NCBI RefSeq assembly: GCF_030453725.1
Contig: NZ_JAKDJU010000067.1
Span: 1 to 16,017 of the forward strand
DNA length: 16,017 nt
From: Brevibacterium picturae
GTDB lineage: Bacteria > Actinomycetota > Actinomycetes > Actinomycetales > Brevibacteriaceae
Direction: 5' to 3'
The position numbers were made by a program, and so were the translations under genes. Shown piece by piece: positions 13,733 through 16,017 of this stretch. The notes beneath the pieces were generated by a model, which saw nothing but the letters and a program-made list of their open reading frames with translations, was not told where the DNA came from and ran no database searches. Numbering within the stretch: position 1 is the stretch's first letter; the number at the start of each line of letters is the position of its first letter.

Positions 13733-14793
13733 GCGGTGCGACTGTTGCACTCGGAGGTCAGCTCGATGAGCTGATTGCTCAAGGCGGTCGGCAGAGCCGC
13801 CTCGCGGATGAGTCGGTACAGGTCCTCACAGCGATCGGAGATGATGGATTCGACGAACACGAGTGCACCTGATTCCTCGATGACGTTTCGCAGCCGATGG
13901 CCATCGGCGGTGCTCAGCATCCTATCCCCGAAGAGGGCGCGGACGTCGGTCCAGGACGGATCGGAGCGGGCGAAGGCGATGAGAAGTGTCTCTTTGCCCT
14001 CACGGAGGTCGCTGAAAGAGGACTTTCCCGTCACCCGTTCGTCCCCGAACAGTCCGAGTACGTCGTCGCGCAGCTGGTAGACCACACCGATCTGTGAAGC
14101 GATGGCGGCCAGTTCGTCAGTGAGGGTGCTGCCGGCGCCGGCGAGAACGGCTGCGATGAGCAGGGGAGCCTGAAACGAGTACACGGCGGTCTTCTGGCCG
14201 GCCATCGCAAGGACGTCCTGAGATCGCGCTTCTTCCAGATGCAGGCTCAGCCACACGTCGGAGTGTTCTCCTGCGGCGCTTTCGAACAGCGTGTCATCGA
14301 AGATGTCGAGGATGGCCCGGCGTTTGGCGTCGTCGACGTCGAGTCGGGCGAGCAGAGAATGGGCGAGGGTGAGCATGAGGTCACCGCCCAGAAGCGCTGT
14401 TGCCTCTCCCCAGGCGTGAGCCTCGCGCGAGGTGGCGCCGCGCAGCCGCGCCTCGGCGGCGAATTCCCCGGAGATATTCGCCTCACCGCGACGGATGGTG
14501 TCGTTGTCGATGACGTCGTCGTGGATGACGAGTGCGATGTGCAGCAGCTGCATGGCACATGCCGCATCGACGGCGGCACGCTCGTCACGGCCGCCCAGGC
14601 CGCGATGTGCGTCCATGAGCAGCCGCGGCCGGATCAACTTACCACCGGTGGCCATGCGGGTCAGCGATTCCCAGAGCTGCCCGTACTGTGTGGAGGCGGC
14701 GCGTGAACGGCGTCTGCCGTCCCTGAGTACCTGCGCGAGTCTGTCCTGGAACGAGAATGCGATGTCATCGAGTGGGGTGATGGAGTCAGTCAT
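13729..14793 (-). CDS. crtE: Geranylgeranyl diphosphate synthase
   Basis: CrtE condenses IPP with allylic diphosphates to C20 GGPP, the substrate of CrtB. From ATG 14793 it has 354 residues with the trans-prenyltransferase pattern. GGKLIRPRLL (50-59) is followed by the first Asp-rich motif in HDDVIDNDTIRRG (91-103), then GQKTA (199-203). The second Asp region, QLRDDVLGLFGD (240-251), is followed by the diphosphate-binding GKSSFSDLREGKET (257-270). The second motif ends DDVLG rather than DDxxD, as is common in actinobacterial long-chain enzymes. The start is chosen for its GGCGGG ribosome binding site (14804-14799), 5 nt upstream. It overlaps idi by 8 bp. An alternative in-frame ATG lies at 14811. 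Confidence 0.95.
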   Translation of the reverse strand: MTDSITPLDDIAFSFQDRLAQVLRDGRRRSRAASTQYGQLWESLTRMATGGKLIRPRLLMDAHRGLGGRDERAAVDAACAMQLLHIALVIHDDVIDNDTIRRGEANISGEFAAEARLRGATSREAHAWGEATALLGGDLMLTLAHSLLARLDVDDAKRRAILDIFDDTLFESAAGEHSDVWLSLHLEEARSQDVLAMAGQKTAVYSFQAPLLIAAVLAGAGSTLTDELAAIASQIGVVYQLRDDVLGLFGDERVTGKSSFSDLREGKETLLIAFARSDPSWTDVRALFGDRMLSTADGHRLRNVIEESGALVFVESIISDRCEDLYRLIREAALPTALSNQLIELTSECNSRTA

Positions 14794-15334
14794 TGAGTCC
14801 CGCCTCGGCAATGGGCTCTGCGAGATGGGGTGCGAGTTCCGGGAAGTGTTCGACCATCCATGGGCTGAATGCCCAGGGTGCCGAGTCGATCGCCGAGGTC
14901 AGCTCTGCCGCCGTCGTCCACTGGGTCTGCGCCACCTCGGCGGGATTCGGCGTCAGCGACGATGTGGCACGGGCGATGAAGACGGGGCAGTATTCATTCT
15001 CTTCGATTCCGGAGGCATCTCGCGCGACGTAGGCGAAGTCGGGGATGGCGCAGGTGATGTGATCAACGCTCAGTCCGAGCTCGAATGCCGCGCGGCGACG
15101 GACGGCGTCGTTGAGTGTTTCGCCGGGAGCGGGGTGTCCGCAGAAGGAATTCGTCCATACTCCCGGCCAGGTCCGCTTCTCAAGTGCGCGTCGTGTGACG
15201 AGAAGGCGACCACGTTCATCGACGACATGGCAGGAGAATGCCAGGTGTCGTGGAGTGGACAGGCCATGGACTTCGGCCTTGTCCTGCACACCGATGGGGT
15301 CTCCGGTGTGGTCGACGAGAACAACCATTTCCAC
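14786..15334 (-). CDS. idi: Isopentenyl-diphosphate delta-isomerase, type I
   Basis: Idi interconverts IPP and DMAPP and so supplies the starter for CrtE. The 182-residue Nudix-fold protein has the family length. WTNSFCGHP (60-68) holds the catalytic Cys65 and a metal-binding His. GIEENEYCPVF (109-119) holds the second catalytic acid (within E112-E114). HLAFSCHVVDERGRLLVTRR is the typical entry into the fold. The start is uncertain: GTG 15334 and ATG 15328 are both in frame and neither has a convincing Shine-Dalgarno. It is the first gene of the long minus-strand operon. Its promoter appears to be the divergent TATGCT element at 15382-15377, with an operator-like repeat at 15350-15368 inside the leader. 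Confidence 0.94.
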   Translation of the reverse strand: MEMVVLVDHTGDPIGVQDKAEVHGLSTPRHLAFSCHVVDERGRLLVTRRALEKRTWPGVWTNSFCGHPAPGETLNDAVRRRAAFELGLSVDHITCAIPDFAYVARDASGIEENEYCPVFIARATSSLTPNPAEVAQTQWTTAAELTSAIDSAPWAFSPWMVEHFPELAPHLAEPIAEAGLND

Positions 15335-15349
15335 TGTTCGAACCCACTT

Positions 15350-15368
15350 TCGTTAGCCAGGCGAGAGG
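15350..15368 (+). promoter_or_regulatory. Operator-like repeat in the idi leader
   Basis: TCGTTAGCCAGGCGAGAGG has a left arm, TCGTTAGCC, identical to that of the site upstream of marR copy 1, with the same single central base. The right arm is degenerate: only about half of the arm pairs are complementary. It lies just downstream of the predicted idi transcription start, where a bound repressor would block elongation or clearance. Confidence is limited by the weak second arm. Confidence 0.4.
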
Positions 15369-15371
15369 TTT

Positions 15372-15395
15372 AACCTAGCATAGCAACGGTATGCT
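15372..15395. promoter_or_regulatory. Back-to-back idi / marR copy 2 promoters with second operator-like site
   Basis: Two identical -10-like hexamers TATGCT face away from each other: minus strand 15382-15377 for idi and plus strand 15390-15395 for marR copy 2. They form an inverted repeat AGCATA-7 nt-TATGCT. The plus-strand element ends 6 nt before GTG 15402, fitting a leaderless marR message. The sequence AACCTAGCATAGCAACG (15372-15388) resembles the inverse of the crtB operator (CTAGCTTAGCTAACG) with one substitution and one missing base. Recognisable -35 hexamers are absent on both sides. Confidence 0.45.
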
Positions 15396-15401
15396 GTCAT
15401 C

Positions 15402-15956
15402 GTGTCGAGCACAGAGCGAAGAATCCCCATGGATTTGGAATTGAATTACTTTTCGAACGGTCCCGAGTTCTCCGATCGTTCTCGGCTGACGCAGTCCGAA
15501 ATAACGCAGTGCATGTCCGTCATGGAGGCGCTGCGAAACTGGCGGGAAGCCGATCGGGCGCTGTCGGAGGCGTCCAGGAGATACATGCGCCTCAATGAGA
15601 GTGACATGCGCGCCATCCGGATGCTCATGCAAGCGCAGAAGCAGGGGAGGGCGGTCACGCCGAAGGATATTGCCCATGAGGTCGGAATCTCCAGCGCCTC
15701 GACGACGAAGCTCATCGACCGGCTGGTCGTGGCAGGGCATCTGATTCGCGCTCAGCACCCCAAGGATCGGCGGACGACATGCATCGAGGTGACGGCGGAG
15801 ACAGCACGGGCAGCGCGGGAGACGATCGGCCGCCAGCACGCACGTCGTTTTGACGCCGTTGCCGCGATGAGCAGCGACGAGCGCGACGTCGTCGTCCGAT
15901 TTCTCACAGCCTTGGCTGAAGCCGACCAACCGCAGGGAGATTTGGCCGCGCAGTGA
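15402..15956 (+). CDS. crtR: MarR-family transcriptional regulator, CrtR-like (copy 2)
   Basis: This 184-residue winged-helix regulator is divergent from idi. The helical dimerisation region (about 30-70) includes EASRRYMRLNESDMRAIRML. The HTH follows (KDIAHEVGISSASTTKLIDR, about 88-107), then the wing with HPKDRRTTCIEVT. It closely resembles copy 1 over the whole core but differs at the N-terminus. Its position next to the precursor genes parallels CrtR of Corynebacterium glutamicum, a MarR-type repressor divergent from crtE that responds to GGPP. The same name and role are proposed here by analogy. GTG 15402 has no ribosome binding site but sits 6 nt after TATGCT, so it is probably a leaderless start. 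The alternative is ATG 15429. Confidence 0.85.
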   Translation: MSSTERRIPMDLELNYFSNGPEFSDRSRLTQSEITQCMSVMEALRNWREADRALSEASRRYMRLNESDMRAIRMLMQAQKQGRAVTPKDIAHEVGISSASTTKLIDRLVVAGHLIRAQHPKDRRTTCIEVTAETARAARETIGRQHARRFDAVAAMSSDERDVVVRFLTALAEADQPQGDLAAQ

Positions 15957-16004
15957 CCTCGGCGGACGTTTGGTGAGATACTGCGGATAGTCACTGGTCC
16001 GAAT

Positions 16005-16014
16005 GAGGAGGTGA
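16005..16014 (+). promoter_or_regulatory. Strong Shine-Dalgarno for a gene beyond the window
   Basis: GAGGAGGTGA is a nearly complete anti-16S match, 4-13 bp from the window edge. It implies a plus-strand gene starting just outside, about 65 bp downstream of marR copy 2. The 61 bp after the marR stop show no terminator-like hairpin, so that gene could be cotranscribed with marR copy 2. Confidence 0.5.
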
Positions 16015-16017
16015 GCC

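Noticed and set aside
1..16017. CRISPR arrays, tRNA or rRNA genes, insertion sequences
   Set aside because: I saw no regularly spaced repeats, no tRNA- or rRNA-like sequence, and no transposase with terminal inverted repeats.

Overview
The window is chromosomal DNA from a high-GC actinobacterium. It carries a nearly complete gene cluster for aromatic carotenoids. The gene set is crtE, crtB, crtI, a split lycopene cyclase (crtYc + crtYd), the aromatising desaturase/methyltransferase crtU, a cytochrome P450, idi and a photolyase. This combination is characteristic of the orange, cheese-rind genus Brevibacterium (B. linens / B. aurantiacum group), whose pigments are isorenieratene and its 3,3'-dihydroxy derivative. 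The genus is inferred from gene content; no rRNA gene is present.

Layout. Positions 1-324 hold the 3' end of an unrecognised gene. A 718-residue MmpL/RND-type membrane transporter (409-2565, +) follows. It converges, with only 4 bp between stops, on a MarR-family regulator (2570-3112, -). About 500 bp without a convincing gene (3113-3609) contains an operator-like inverted repeat and a small tandem repeat. Next come a two-domain SDR/DUF2867 protein (3610-5145, +), crtB (5160-6056, +) and crtI (6053-7663, +). From the other side, a long minus-strand operon runs from 15334 down to 7651: idi, crtE, P450, crtYc, crtYd, crtU, a small ORF region, photolyase, an NAD-dependent epimerase-like gene and a 56-codon KOW-like gene. 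Most junctions are 4-11 bp overlaps. The operon ends by overlapping the 3' end of crtI tail-to-tail. A second MarR-family gene, a clear paralogue of the first, is divergent from idi (15402-15956, +). The last bases hold a strong ribosome binding site for a gene outside the window.

How it works together. Idi balances IPP and DMAPP, CrtE makes GGPP, CrtB makes phytoene, and CrtI makes lycopene. CrtYc/CrtYd cyclise it to beta-carotene, and CrtU converts the beta rings to aromatic phi rings (isorenieratene). The P450 is the best candidate for ring hydroxylation. The photolyase fits a light-protection regulon. The SDR/DUF2867 protein, the MmpL transporter, the epimerase-like protein and the two small ORFs have no firm role.

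Regulation. A related inverted repeat, with half-site TCGTTAGCY, recurs at crtB (5139-5157), upstream of the first marR (3382-3400) and between idi and the second marR (15350-15368 and 15372-15388). A half-site lies just upstream of mmpL (400-408). Several of these sites overlap -10-like hexamers placed 6-7 nt before a start codon, which suggests leaderless transcripts. The simplest reading is that one or both MarR paralogues control the scattered transcription units as one regulon. This resembles CrtR control of the carotenoid operon, with its MmpL-type gene, in Corynebacterium glutamicum.
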